The notes under the pieces are model-generated. The model ran no database searches, had not been told where the DNA came from, and worked only from the letters and a program-made list of their open reading frames with translations. Positions 21,509-32,112 of a DNA stretch of 64,000 nt are shown piece by piece; the first letter of the stretch is position 1, and every line of letters starts with the position of its first letter. The position numbers and the translations under genes are program-made. The stretch is from Theocolax elegans (Eukaryota > Arthropoda > Insecta > Hymenoptera > Cerocephalidae), in assembly GCA_026168455.1 (NCBI GenBank), contig CM047430.1, positions 2,309,473 to 2,373,472 of the forward strand. The letters are read 5' to 3'.

Positions 21509-22120
21509 TTACTGCATTACTAGTTTTAACTTCGCTAAGACGTCATCGGCTGCACCAAAACTATTATAATCTGCGTTTAAGTCCTCTAAAAGTTGATGCA
21601 CTGACGCGTATTGAGGTAAACGAGGCGCATACGCTTGTGCCGCTTTACCCGTTAGCTTCAAATTAAGGCACAATAATAGATCTTTTTCACTTCTAGGACC
21701 GTATGTTTCTAAAATGTTATTTATGGCAGCGGAGAATGTGGGTAAAATGTCGGGAGAGCCGTCGAAATTAGGGATAAAATTAAGTGCTTGATAGAAGGTC
21801 ATATTCGAGCGAAAATCGTTTGCCGACGAGTAGAAGTTACGCGGTCGCGCCGTGACGGTGTTGTCTAGCGTATTGTTATCTGTCGCCAGGACTAATTTAC
21901 AACCAACAGATTTTGCTGCTTCAAGGGCATTAATAAATGGGGTATGACAGATTTGACGGGTAGGATTTTCTGTAATTTGGAGTGGAGTGAAATGTGACTT
22001 ATTGACGTTAAGACCAATACTATCAGAGGATGGGTCGTTATTAAGTAGTATACCATTTGTATTTGAGTATTGTGTGTATGTATCTGTCATGTGTGTATGA
22101 TTTTCATGCGTGTTAGACAT
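21509..22120 (-). pseudogene. Gypsy gag (capsid part), truncated by a stop
   Basis: A 203-residue frame starting at a real ATG. The N-terminus is rich in N, T and H. The C-terminal 100 residues form a retrotransposon Gag fold with FIPNFDGSPDILPTF, LLLCLNLKLTGKAAQAY and LEDLNADY, which assembles the particle. The open frame extends upstream without an ATG almost to the LTR, so the true start could differ. A stop follows LKLVMQ at 21509. Similar sequence continues to about 21100 in broken frames, leading to the nucleocapsid zinc knuckle. Confidence 0.8.
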
Positions 22121-22368
22121 GTTCGTATGATCTTTGTGAGTATTTATCGCGGTTTCTGCGTTAAATTGTGAAGGTTCGACGTTAAAAATGTTTGCAATAA
22201 ACTGTTTAATTTCACTAATTTTGTCTGCTTGGTATTGTATATTTTTTCCGGTTAAATTACGTTTAATATTTGCGACACTTTGTAATAAAATACGGTCTAG
22301 CGGATTGAAAGGGGTGGAAGAAAAAAAAAAATTTTTGCACCGAAGGAAATCCCACTTTTGACACCAGC
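22121..22368. other. Gypsy leader between 5' LTR and gag ATG
   Basis: Contains the primer-binding-site candidate next to the LTR, a poly(T)-like tract on the coding strand, and an open but ATG-less frame that joins gag. Confidence 0.6.
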
Positions 22369-22619
22369 TGTTACGTGGGTTCCGGCCTTTCCCTTGGATT
22401 GGCGCAATAAATATAAAAGCCTTTATTGTTCTTCAATCGTTTATTCGTTGTTAATTACAAGCAACCGAACTCTTAGACGGGTGGGACCGAAGTGGCCCAG
22501 AGGTGTCCTTGTGGAGAGCTCGTAGCTCGCCTACAAGGTGCTGATGCAGCGTCTAACGCCTATGCTTATGATGCGCTGACAAGTGCATACGTAGCGGACC
22601 TCCGCTTAGGTCCGTAACA
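22369..22619 (-). repeat. 5' LTR of the Gypsy element
   Basis: 251 bp with the same ends as the other LTR. It contains TATAAAAG (near 22413) on the plus strand. Just inside it on the coding strand, two bases after the LTR, lies TGGTGTCAAAAGTGGGAT (22366-22349), a position and form suiting a tRNA primer-binding site. The tRNA was not identified. Confidence 0.93.
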
Positions 22620-25458
22620 ATATAAAGTACTAAATATAATTTTCGGTTTTCATACACAACCACTGCTAACAAAAAATATATAAAATTTGTTACAATATAT
22701 TATGTGTTTGCTTATAACATATCGGTGGATATCTACGAGGCGAGACACTCTCGGCGCGTCGTTCAGATTGTCCCGCCTCGTAGATATCCATAGAGAACTA
22801 AAAAGCAGCCATCCGAGAAAAAGTATTTTTTGTGTATATATTACTAAAAATAATTTTCGGTTTACCTTCACAAAAACTGCTATAACAAAAATATAAAATT
22901 TCTAATAATAAATTATGCGTTTGCTTTTTAGTTCTCGGTGGATATCTACGAGGCGAGACACTCTCGGCGTGTCGTTCAGATTGTCTCGCCTCGTAGATAT
23001 TCATCGAGAACTAAAAAGCAGCCATCCGAGAAAAAGTATTTTTTGTATATATAAAATACTAGAAATTATTTTCGGTTTACCTACACAACCACTGCTACAA
23101 AAAAAATATAAAATTTGTTACAATATATTATGTGTTTCCTTACAACATATCGGTGGATATCTAGGAGGCGAGACACTCGCGGCGCGTCGTTCAGATTGTC
23201 TCGCCTCGTAGATTTCCATCGAGAACTAGAAAGCAGCCTTCCGAAAAAAAGTATTTTTGCATATATAAAATACTAGAAATTATTTTCGGTTTACCTACAC
23301 AAACACTGCTACAAAAAAAAACTGCAAATTTGTTACAATATATTATGTGTTTGCTTATAACATATCGGTGGATATCTACGAGGCGAGATACTCTCGGCGC
23401 GTCGTTCTGATTGTCTCGCCTCGTAGATATTCATCGAGAACTAAAAAGCAGCCATCCGTGAAAAAGTATTTTTTGTGTATATATTACTAAAAATAATTTT
23501 AGGTTTACTTTCACAAACACTGCTATAATAAAAATACAAAATTTGTAACAATAAATTATGTGTTTGCTTTTCAGTTCTCGATGGATATCTACGAGGCGAG
23601 ACAATCTAAACAACGCACCGAGAGTGTCTCGTCTCGAAGGTTCTACGCGACAATAATCAATCGCCGCAGCGTTCCGAGAAAAAGTATTTTTTGTGTATAT
23701 TTTACTCAAAATTATTTTCGGTTTACCTACACAACCATTGCTAAGAAACAATATTTAAAATCTGTTACAATATATTATGTGTTTGCTTATAACATATCGG
23801 TGGATATCTACGAGGTGAGATACTCTAGCGCGTCGTTCTGATTGTCTCGCCTCGTAGATATCCATCGAGAACTAAAAAGCAGCCATCCGAGAAAAAGTAT
23901 TTTTTAATTATAAATAACTAGCAGCCTTCCGAAAAAAAGTATTTTTGCATATATAAAATACTAGAAATTATTTTCGGTTTACCTACACAAACACTGCTAC
24001 AAAAAAAAACTGCAAATTTGTTACAATATATTATGTGTTTGCTTATAACATATCGGTGGATATCTACGAGGCGAGATACTCTCGGCGCGTCGTTCTGATT
24101 GTCTCGCCTCGTAGATATCCATCGAGAACTAAAAAGCAGCCATCCGAGAAAAAGTATTTTTTGTATATATAAAATACTAGAAATTATTTTCGGTTTACCT
24201 ACACAACCACTGCTACAAAAAAAAATATAAATTTGTTACAATATATTATGTGTTTCCTTACAACATATCGGTGGATATCTAGGAGGCGAGACACTCGCGG
24301 CGCGTCGTTCAGATTGTCTCGCCTCGTAGATTTCCATCGAGAACTAGAAAGCAGCCTTCCGAAAAAAAGTATTTTTGCATATATAAAATACTAGAAATTA
24401 TTTTCGGTTTACCTACACAAACACTGCTACAAAAAAAAACTGCAAATTTGTTACAATATATTATGTGTTTGCTTATAACATATCGGTGGATATCTACGAG
24501 GCGAGATACTCTCGGCGCGTCGTTCTGATTGTCTCGCCTCGTAGATATTCATCGAGAACTAAAAAGCAGCCATCCGTGAAAAAGTATTTTTTGTGTATAT
24601 ATTACTAAAAATAATTTTAGGTTTACTTTCACAAACACTGCTATAATAAAAATACAAAATTTGTAACAATAAATTATGTGTTTGCTTTTCAGTTCTCGAT
24701 GGATATCTACGAGGCGAGACAATCTAAACAACGCACCGAGAGTGTCTCGTCTCGAAGGTTCTACGCGACAATAATCAATCGCCGCAGCGTTCCGAGAAAA
24801 AGTATTTTTTGTGTATATTTTACTCAAAATTATTTTCGGTTTACCTACACAACCATTGCTAAGAAACAATATTTAAAATCTGTTACAATATATTATGTGT
24901 TTGCTTATAACATATCGGTGGATATCTACGAGGTGAGATACTCTAGCGCGTCGTTCTGATTGTCTCGCCTCGTAGATATCCATCGAGAACTAAAAAGCAG
25001 CCATCCGAGAAAAAGTATTTTTTAATTTATAAAATACTATAAATAATTTTCGGTTTACCTACACAAACACTGCTATAAAAAAATGTAAAGCTTGTTACAA
25101 TATATTATGTGTTTGCTTATAACATATCGGTGAATATCTACGAGGCGAGGCACTCTCGGCGCGTCGTTCAGATTGTGTCGCCTCGTAGATATTCATCGAG
25201 AACTATAAAGCAGCCATACGAGAAAAAGTATTTTTTGTATATATAAAATACTAGAAATTATTTTCGGTTTACCTTCACAAACACTGCTACAAAAAAAAAT
25301 ATATAATTTGTTACAATATATTTTGTGTTTGATTATAACATATCGGTGGATATCTACGAGGCGAGACACTCGCGGCGCATCGTTCAGATTGTCTCGACTC
25401 GTAGATATCCATCGAGAACTAAAAAGCAGCCATCCGAGAAAAAGTATTTTTTGTATAT
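22620..25458 (+). repeat. Hairpin satellite, right block (about 13 units, with a higher-order repeat)
   Basis: Continuation of the satellite after the Gypsy element. Units keep the TATCTACGAGGCGAGAC hairpin core and the same linker. A minority type has asymmetric arms (AGTGTCTCGTCTCGAAGGTT, near 23590 and 24708). A higher-order repeat of 1118 bp is present: 23431-23841 recurs essentially unchanged at 24549-24959, and the similarity extends several hundred bases on both sides, which indicates recent unequal exchange. A unit junction at about 23905-23935 is rearranged. Open frames here are by-products of the repeat and are not conserved proteins. Confidence 0.93.
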
Positions 25459-25626
25459 TGTTACGTTTTTACGGTAACGTGTATATCGTTTTCGTGGGTA
25501 CCGCAGCTCGTCGAATCCAAAACTCGGCGAGACAGTCGTATGAGGCAGATGAATTGTTGTATTGTTGTTCTCCAGGTTGATCCTCGTATAAGTGCTTTGT
25601 TTGGCTTGTGTTAGGTTGGTAAGGCC
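25459..25626 (-). mobile_element. LTR-like stub at the satellite edge
   Basis: Begins TGTTACGTTTTTACGG at the point where a satellite unit reads TTTTTTGTATAT, the same place in the unit where the complete Gypsy element inserted. The 168 bases up to the palindrome at 25627 are GC-richer than their surroundings. It could be the 3' LTR of the second Gypsy element whose integrase is at 30588-31931. This link is inference. Confidence 0.5.
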
Positions 25627-27329
25627 GCACTATGGGAAAAAGGTAAGAATTTTGTTCTAAAATCGTAGAACTCTTGTTGTGATAGGTGCAGAATAATGAA
25701 ATTTGAGGGTAAGATAGTTGATGAAATATGCTATCTGGGAAAATTAAAGTTATGAGTTCAAGGTCATTTTATGACCTTCAAAAATGAGATCAAACATGTT
25801 AGTTTTATGAAAAAATTTAGTTTCTTCTTATTAAAATAAGTAAAAATGTTAAATTATAATATATTATATAGATATTTTGAAATATTTTTGTCTGCTGATT
25901 AGAACTGCTGAACTAAAAAAATCGAATCACTTTTTGCTCTTAAAAAACGCAGTAGGTTAATTCTTGAAAGTTCCTTAGAAAACTTAGAACTGAACGGGTT
26001 CATGAGTGTGTGTATATATATATGGGATATTCCACACGAAGTGGTCCGATCAAAATTTTCAAATGCTCCAAATTTTGGGTACACATTGCAAATGTTTTTC
26101 AGAATACAAAAAAAAATTTTTAGGTGCCGGATTCTATTTGGTCAAAAGTTATTCTAACCTCAAAAAATGGATTTTTCCCAGCTTTTTTCAACACCAGCTG
26201 GGTTTACCACTATTTAACTCAAAATCTATCAACTTTTACTATATAACATTATATGTAACATTCGTTGCTAATTGTGTCTAGAATTTATTCTTCTGGGTTA
26301 GAATTTCTAATTTCAAGGTGAATGTTATATAAACTACATGTCAATATTCAACTTAAAAAAAGTGCAAGTGCGCCACAAATGATTTTTTTATTCAAAAGTC
26401 TAAAAGAAAGCTTGGAGCAATACCTTTCAAATGGTCTGTGGCATTTTTATGGCCTTCAATTCTGGTAAAAGTTATGATAATTTAAAAAAACCCGAAATTT
26501 TTTAAAAAATTTAAATGGGAATTACCATGTTAATTTTTGTGAATTTTTTCTCTTTCTTTAAATTATCATAACTTTTTGCAGAATTGAAGGCCATAAAAAT
26601 GCCACAGACCATTTGAAAGGTATTGCTCCAAGCTTTCTTTTAGACTTTTGGATAAAAACATCAATTGTGGCGCACTTGCACTTTTTTCGAGTTGAATATT
26701 GACATGTAGTTTATATAACATTCACCTTGAAATTAGAAATTCTAACCCAGAAGAATAAATTCTAGACACAATTAGCAACGAATGTTACATATAATGTTAT
26801 ATAGTAAAAGTTGATAGATTTTGAGTTAAATAGTGGTAAACCCAGCTGGTGTTGAAAAAAGCTGGGAAAAATCCATTTTTTGAGGTTAGAATAACTTTTG
26901 ACCAAATAGAATCCGGCACCTAAAAATTTTTTTTTGTATTCTGAAAAACATTTGCAATGTGTACCCAAAATTTGGAGCATTTGAAAATTTTGATCGGACC
27001 ACTTCGCGTGGAATACCCCATATATATATATACACACACACACACATACTATATATATAGTATGTATATACTATATATATATATGTGTGTGTGTGTGTGT
27101 GGGTGGGACTATGTGTGGGAGTATGCGTGTGTTTTGGATTAGTTTTTATACGAGATTGTTAAATAATTGTAGTAAATTTATCTCATAAAAATACATTTTA
27201 TGTAAATTCTTTGGTAGACATAAGTAAACATAAAGTAAATATAAACAACATTTGTATATTTGTATAGTCCCACCCACACACACACACACACATATATATA
27301 TATAGTATATACATACTATATATATAGTA

Positions 27330-27363
<34 letters not shown>

Positions 27364-27749
27364 CACACACTCATGAACCCGTTCAGTTCTAAGTTTTCTA
27401 AGGAACTTTCAAGAATTAACCTACTGCGTTTTTTAAGAGCAAAAAGTGATTCGATTTTTTTAGTTCAGCAGTTCTAATCAGCAGACAAAAATATTTCAAA
27501 ATATCTATATAATATATTATAATTTAACATTTTTACTCATTTTAATAAGAAGAAACTAAATTTTTTCATAAAACTAACATGTTTGATCTCATTTTTGAAG
27601 GTCATAAAATGACCTTGAACTCATAACTTTAATTTTCCCAGATAGCATATTTCATCAACTATCTTACCCTCAAATTTCATTATTCTGCACCTATTACAAC
27701 AAGAGTTCTACGATTTTAGGACAAAATTCTTACCTTTTTCCCATAGTGC
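25627..27749. repeat. Nested palindromes, 2.1 kb
   Basis: Outer arms of about 394 bases (25627-26020 and 27356-27749) begin GCACTATGGGAAAAAGG and end with its complement; both sides are bordered by GCC. In the spacer sits a second palindrome (26024-27019, arms about 490 bases, centre near 26521) beginning GGGATATTCCACACGAAGTG, flanked by TA repeats. Next to it is a third, microsatellite-based palindrome (27020-27355) of TATATA/TGTGTG tracts around GTGGGTGGGACTAT and its complement. The arms encode the same peptide on opposite strands, so these frames are not genes. Confidence 0.93.
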
Positions 27750-27752
27750 GCC

Positions 27753-28129
27753 GTTGCAAGCAGGTTCACGCTGCTCGTCTTCTTAAATTTTATCCTCAAA
27801 AAATTATTAATAATTTATGATTTTATTGTTTTGGCCGCTGCTCCATGGTTTTTTATATATGTTTCCTTTAATCCCCATATTTTGCTCGTCTCTAGTTTCT
27901 CTTATTTTTAAAGATTTATAATTGAACCATCTATTTAGATATAGCATTTGTATGCTAATCTGTTGCGCGCTTTTCTTCTTTTTATATTTCTTAACTATGG
28001 TTCCCTTTTTCCATTTTCTATACAATTTGTTAGTTTAAAGACTAATTAACAACATTCTTAAAAAAAATTCTCATTATTAATCAATAAATTACATGTAATG
28101 TGCGTATGCACAATTGCGTGTATATATAT
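27753..28129. other. No gene seen
   Basis: AT-rich sequence between the palindrome and the LTR at 28130, ending in a short TA run. Confidence 0.5.
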
Positions 28130-29326
28130 TGTGACAATGCATTTAATGCATGTAAAGTTGAGCGAGCTCGTAGCCCACTAAAGTCCTTATCGAACCCTAC
28201 CTAAGCCTTACCAAACCCTACCAGCCTACACACACAGGGAAGCTGCATCACCGAGCACAAAAGCAACAGCTCAGGAGTCTCCAAGAAGATCCAGAGGAAG
28301 CCTGAAGTCCAAGTAATGCCAGGAAGTGGTGAGGAGAAGTCCTTTACATCACACCTGGAGAAGCAGCGTAGCCAATCGCCTCCCACAGCAGCCATCCAAT
28401 TCAGCAAATATACCTGTAAGATTACTGCTTACAGTGTGCACCATACAAAGGAAGAGGACAGGATCACACAGCAGTGAACAGCTGTGTATAGGATGGGTGC
28501 AGAGGAGAGGTTAGGTGAGACAACAACATATAAACCGAGTAGCCGTACGGTTTATAACTCACCCAGGTAAACACGCTGTACTGCATTCCCGAGTCTTCGA
28601 GCCAAAGATCGCAAGAGAGAAGGAGGAGGCAGCCAAGAACACCACGAAGAAGGCCGAACAGCTACGTCGTCGTCGCCACCAACTCGCCGTCGTTGTTTAC
28701 GTTCGTGCACGGCGGACATCTTCGTTAAGCCGCACGCGGCATAAGGCCGCGTACGCACGAAGTGGTCACGGCGCATGCGCGCAGCGACTCTCTCGCTTCG
28801 ACGACGACGAGAGCTGAGAGCTCGTCCAACCGCCGATTCGGAAAGACCGATCCGAGTACCGACGTAACGTCAGAGAGAAAGAGAGAGAAAGAGCGTATAG
28901 AAGAGTGTGTGCCGCACGTGTGCCAGCATCGCCAAAGGTTTGTGCGACCTAGTGCCAATATTAATAGCCGTTTCCTTGCCTGAGTGTGTGCCGCGAACTC
29001 CCGTGTATCCTAGCTTCTTCCCTGTACGATAGCCTTGCTCGCCGCGTAATTTAGTGTACCTCAGCTTCTCCCCTCCCCCCTTCGCGCGCGAAGTAGCCGG
29101 CTTACAAGACGCGTGTTACAGCCGTGCCGTTCGCTATTTTCATTTCGAATATTCGTGGAGATATCTACATGTATCTAATTGAGCATTTAATCAAGTAGCA
29201 AATCACGATAATTACGTCGTAACGTACGCGACTGGCTCCCACTGTTATAAATAAATTAATAAATACATAATTTATAATTAAACATAATTTGATCACCCGC
29301 ACCCTGATCCCCAGTGCGACGTGACA
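28130..29326. mobile_element. Probable solo LTR, 1.2 kb
   Basis: Starts TGTGACAATG and ends GCGACGTGACA, so TG...CA ends with an extended inverted terminus (TGTGAC-like / GTGACA). ATAT lies on both sides (28126-28129 and 29327-29330), though the surroundings are TA repeats, which weakens the target-duplication evidence. The interior is GC-rich with purine-rich stretches and no conserved protein. The phrase CACCCTGATCCCCAGTG near its end recurs at about 39610 and 40730, which suggests a related LTR family there. Confidence 0.7.
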
Positions 29327-29330
29327 ATAT

Positions 29331-29331
29331 G

Positions 29332-29362
<31 letters not shown>

Positions 29363-30587
29363 TATATATACATATATTATATGTATAGTTATACATAGTC
29401 AATTTGTTTTGATAAATAATATATAATTATTCCTTGCTTTTATTTATTTATAATAGTAGTAAATTAATTATCATTAATTATTATTTTTATCCGATTGTTA
29501 TTAAGTTGAAAATTGATATATATTATTTAAATTTTTGAAATTTTCGAAAATCCGACCACGTAAGTACCTTAATTAGATAAAAATTTGCATAATTTGAATA
29601 GTTGATATTTAAATGTAAAATGCAATAACTCATAAACTATTGGTCTTAAAATGTGCAAAAAGGGCTCTAATTTGTTAATTAAGAATACCCTTTCTGGTTA
29701 TAATATTAAATTTGTTAACTTTTCATTTTTACCATTCCTAGTCGGAATTTCGAAAAACTTTTTTCGTTAAATATCTCATTTATGGCTGTTCTTACGTAAT
29801 TTATTGAAATAATAATTTCTTTCACATAATAACCTGTTTTTCTTTTATAACTCGGTTCCTAATTTATTTTTCTAAAATTTTTCTTTCTCTAATTTTGCAA
29901 CTAAGGTTTAGCGACTTTTTTATAAAATTAATTTTAATTTTTATAAACATTTAATTAATAAAAGTCAATTTATTTATAATTTCGTTCTATTATATAAACA
30001 TATTTTTATTGCGCTTTCGAATAGTACTTATCAAACTCTATATAAAACAATATAGGTGATTTTTTCTTAAGTTGTAAATTAATTGTTTATAATTAATTAT
30101 TAGCTATGTTTATAAAGATATCGAAATATTTTTTTCACCTAATTTAACAATTAAGGTTGTACATTTTTTTTGCTTAATAACATTTTCCATTTTTCTTATT
30201 ATTTATAACAAATTGCAATATGTTTATAATTTTTTCTCATGAAAAATTTTTTTGCATTATCAAATTGTTTCGAAAATGTATTATATAAACACACATAAAA
30301 ATGATTATATATTATTTATTATTCGTATTTATTAAATTGGTCAATCATTTCCACAATATGCAATTAATATTTTTTAATAAGTATATACATGACAATAGCA
30401 TATTCTATAAACATTTGCAGTTTGTGCACAGTTTTGTTGCTTATGATAACAATATACAATTTAAAAGTACTCATTCTTAAATAAATATGGTAATATATCT
30501 GAAGTTATAATTGTATAATTTATTATTTCCTCAAATATCCAGTATCAATACAATTATTAATATCTTATATATGTTTTGCTTGTTCTA
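29331..30587. other. AT-rich non-coding stretch
   Basis: TA repeat at the left edge, then very AT-rich sequence with no recognisable coding similarity up to the integrase stop. If the second Gypsy element once had an envelope here it is no longer visible. Confidence 0.5.
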
Positions 30588-31931
30588 TTATAATTTACAT
30601 TGTGAATAATTAAGTTTTGGTAGTTCATAACTGTGTTTTAAGAGGTCCATGTGGACAATTTTTGTCTTATTACCTTTCTGTATTTTCGCGTTATGTGTTT
30701 CGTAATTTATCCCCAAAATTTCACAAGGTCCTACATAATCATTATCCGTTTTTCCCTGTTTCGGATTTTTTAATAAATATACCATTTCTCCTTCTCTAAA
30801 ATGTTTAATATTTTGCTTTTGGTCGTAATAAAATTTAGATCTATATTTTGCTTGTACTAAATTCATTGCAGCTAGTGTACGAAGTTGAGATAAGGTTGAT
30901 GTTATATCTGTTAAATAATCGTCATATGTAGGTAATTGTTCCTTAGGAGGGAAGCTCGAGGAAGTTCTTGCTCTTTGACCAAATAGAATTTCGTGTGGAG
31001 TATAACCTGTTCCTTCATGTACTGTAGTATTATAAGCATGTTGCGCTAAAGGTAAAATCGTATCCCATTCGGTATGAGTTTCAATATACATTTTTAAGTA
31101 TTCGTTAAGGGTGTGGTGCATGCGCTCAATTCCGCCATTAGATTGGGGGTGGTACGCCGTTGTGCAGTTCTTATTTATCTTAAATATATTAGCAAACTGT
31201 TCTAACATCCTATTCATGAAATGAGCACCTTGGTCAGAGGTTAAGGAAAGGGGTGACCCGAAATAACTTATGAGTTTGTCTGTTAATACATGAACGACCT
31301 CCTTTGCGGTGGCATTTTTTACCGGTGCTAATATACAATATTTACTTAGTTGGTCTTGCATTGTTAGTATATATTGGTTACCTGCTACAGTAGGTTCTTT
31401 TGGACCTACGAAGTCCATAGACCATTTAGATAAAGGTTTAGAGTGTGTATCGGATATTAACATTGGTAATCGCGTTTTTATGCGTACTAATTTTTGAGTT
31501 TGACAATCAGGGCATCCCCGTACGTATTGTCTCACATCACCCTGCATGTTTCTCCAATAATACTCGTAAGAAATCCTATCGTAGGTTTTTGTAGTACCTT
31601 TATGTCCTCCTGATGCTGATTCATGAAATTCCTTGATTAACCTAAATCGATCTTCTACTTTAGGAATGGGTAAATTATTTTTAAATAACACTACATCGAT
31701 TTCCCTTCCCTGAAATAATTTATTTACTTGTTCTATTAAATAGTTCCATTCTGCTAATGATAAAATAGCTAAATCCCTAATAAGTCCTACTGTTTTTATT
31801 TCATATTTATTTAATGTTGCTCTAAGAGTCTTTAAACTTTTAACGATATCAGGGCGTAATGGTTTATTATCGATATGTTCTTTTACTACTACTCCGAAAA
31901 GTGTTACTCCTTTTGAATGACTAACTATCAC
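30588..31931 (-). pseudogene. Integrase of a second Gypsy element (fragment)
   Basis: A 447-residue frame closely related to the integrase of the complete Gypsy element. It has a zinc-binding module (SASGGHKGTTKTYDR ... CPDCQTQK), catalytic residues in WSMDFVGP, LTSDQGAHF and GGIERMHHTL, and the same C-terminal region (KHFREGEMVYLLK). Its function would be insertion of element cDNA. The frame is cut immediately upstream by the TAA-repeat tail of non-LTR element C, so its N-terminal part is missing. The 5' half of this Gypsy element was not found beyond element C. The integrase frame itself is intact. Confidence 0.9.
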
Positions 31932-32112
31932 TTCCCCTATGTTTATTATTATTATTAAGTTACTCAGTTGGCACCCTCCTATTTGACTAGGTTATGCCAG
32001 GCACTTGGGTATTCCCTTTGCGCCCTGTTTTCCATTTCCCATCTTTAGCCCCCCGAAGTGTATAGCAATATTGCCACACCTGGGTGAGCCTTCTTATGGG
32101 TCCTTGGTTTTT

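Larger units (their letters stand above)
10155..22619 (-). mobile_element. Ty3/Gypsy retroelement with OTU-integrase pol and an env gene, degenerate
   Basis: A 12.5-kb LTR element in minus orientation: LTRs at 22369-22619 (5') and 10155-10404 (3'), each starting TGTTACG and ending GTAACA, flanked by the 4-bp duplication ATAT (10151-10154 and 22620-22623). It sits inside the satellite. Order from the 5' LTR: primer-binding-site candidate, gag, zinc knuckle, protease (DTGA), N-terminal RT, OTU-like domain plus integrase, envelope. The two LTRs differ at roughly 16 of 250 positions by eye, so the insertion is not recent. It is inactive as seen: stops in protease and RT, the RT core and RNase H absent, insertions in gag and env. 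Confidence 0.93.

Noticed and set aside
9390..25458. The hairpin array as a CRISPR array
   Set aside because: Units are about 215 bp, the linkers are themselves repeated rather than unique, and the genome is clearly eukaryotic.
22687..25580. Open frames of about 70-110 codons in the satellite as small genes
   Set aside because: They recur only because the DNA repeats. The frames run through inverted arms on both strands and show no coding constraint.
26006..27043. Two nearly identical 91-93-codon frames on opposite strands
   Set aside because: They are the two arms of one palindrome, so the identity is at DNA level. No protein family is recognisable.
28130..29326. A protein gene in the GC-rich stretch 28.3-29.0 kb
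   Set aside because: Several short frames overlap on both strands without a domain. The LTR-like ends and possible flanking duplication explain the segment better.
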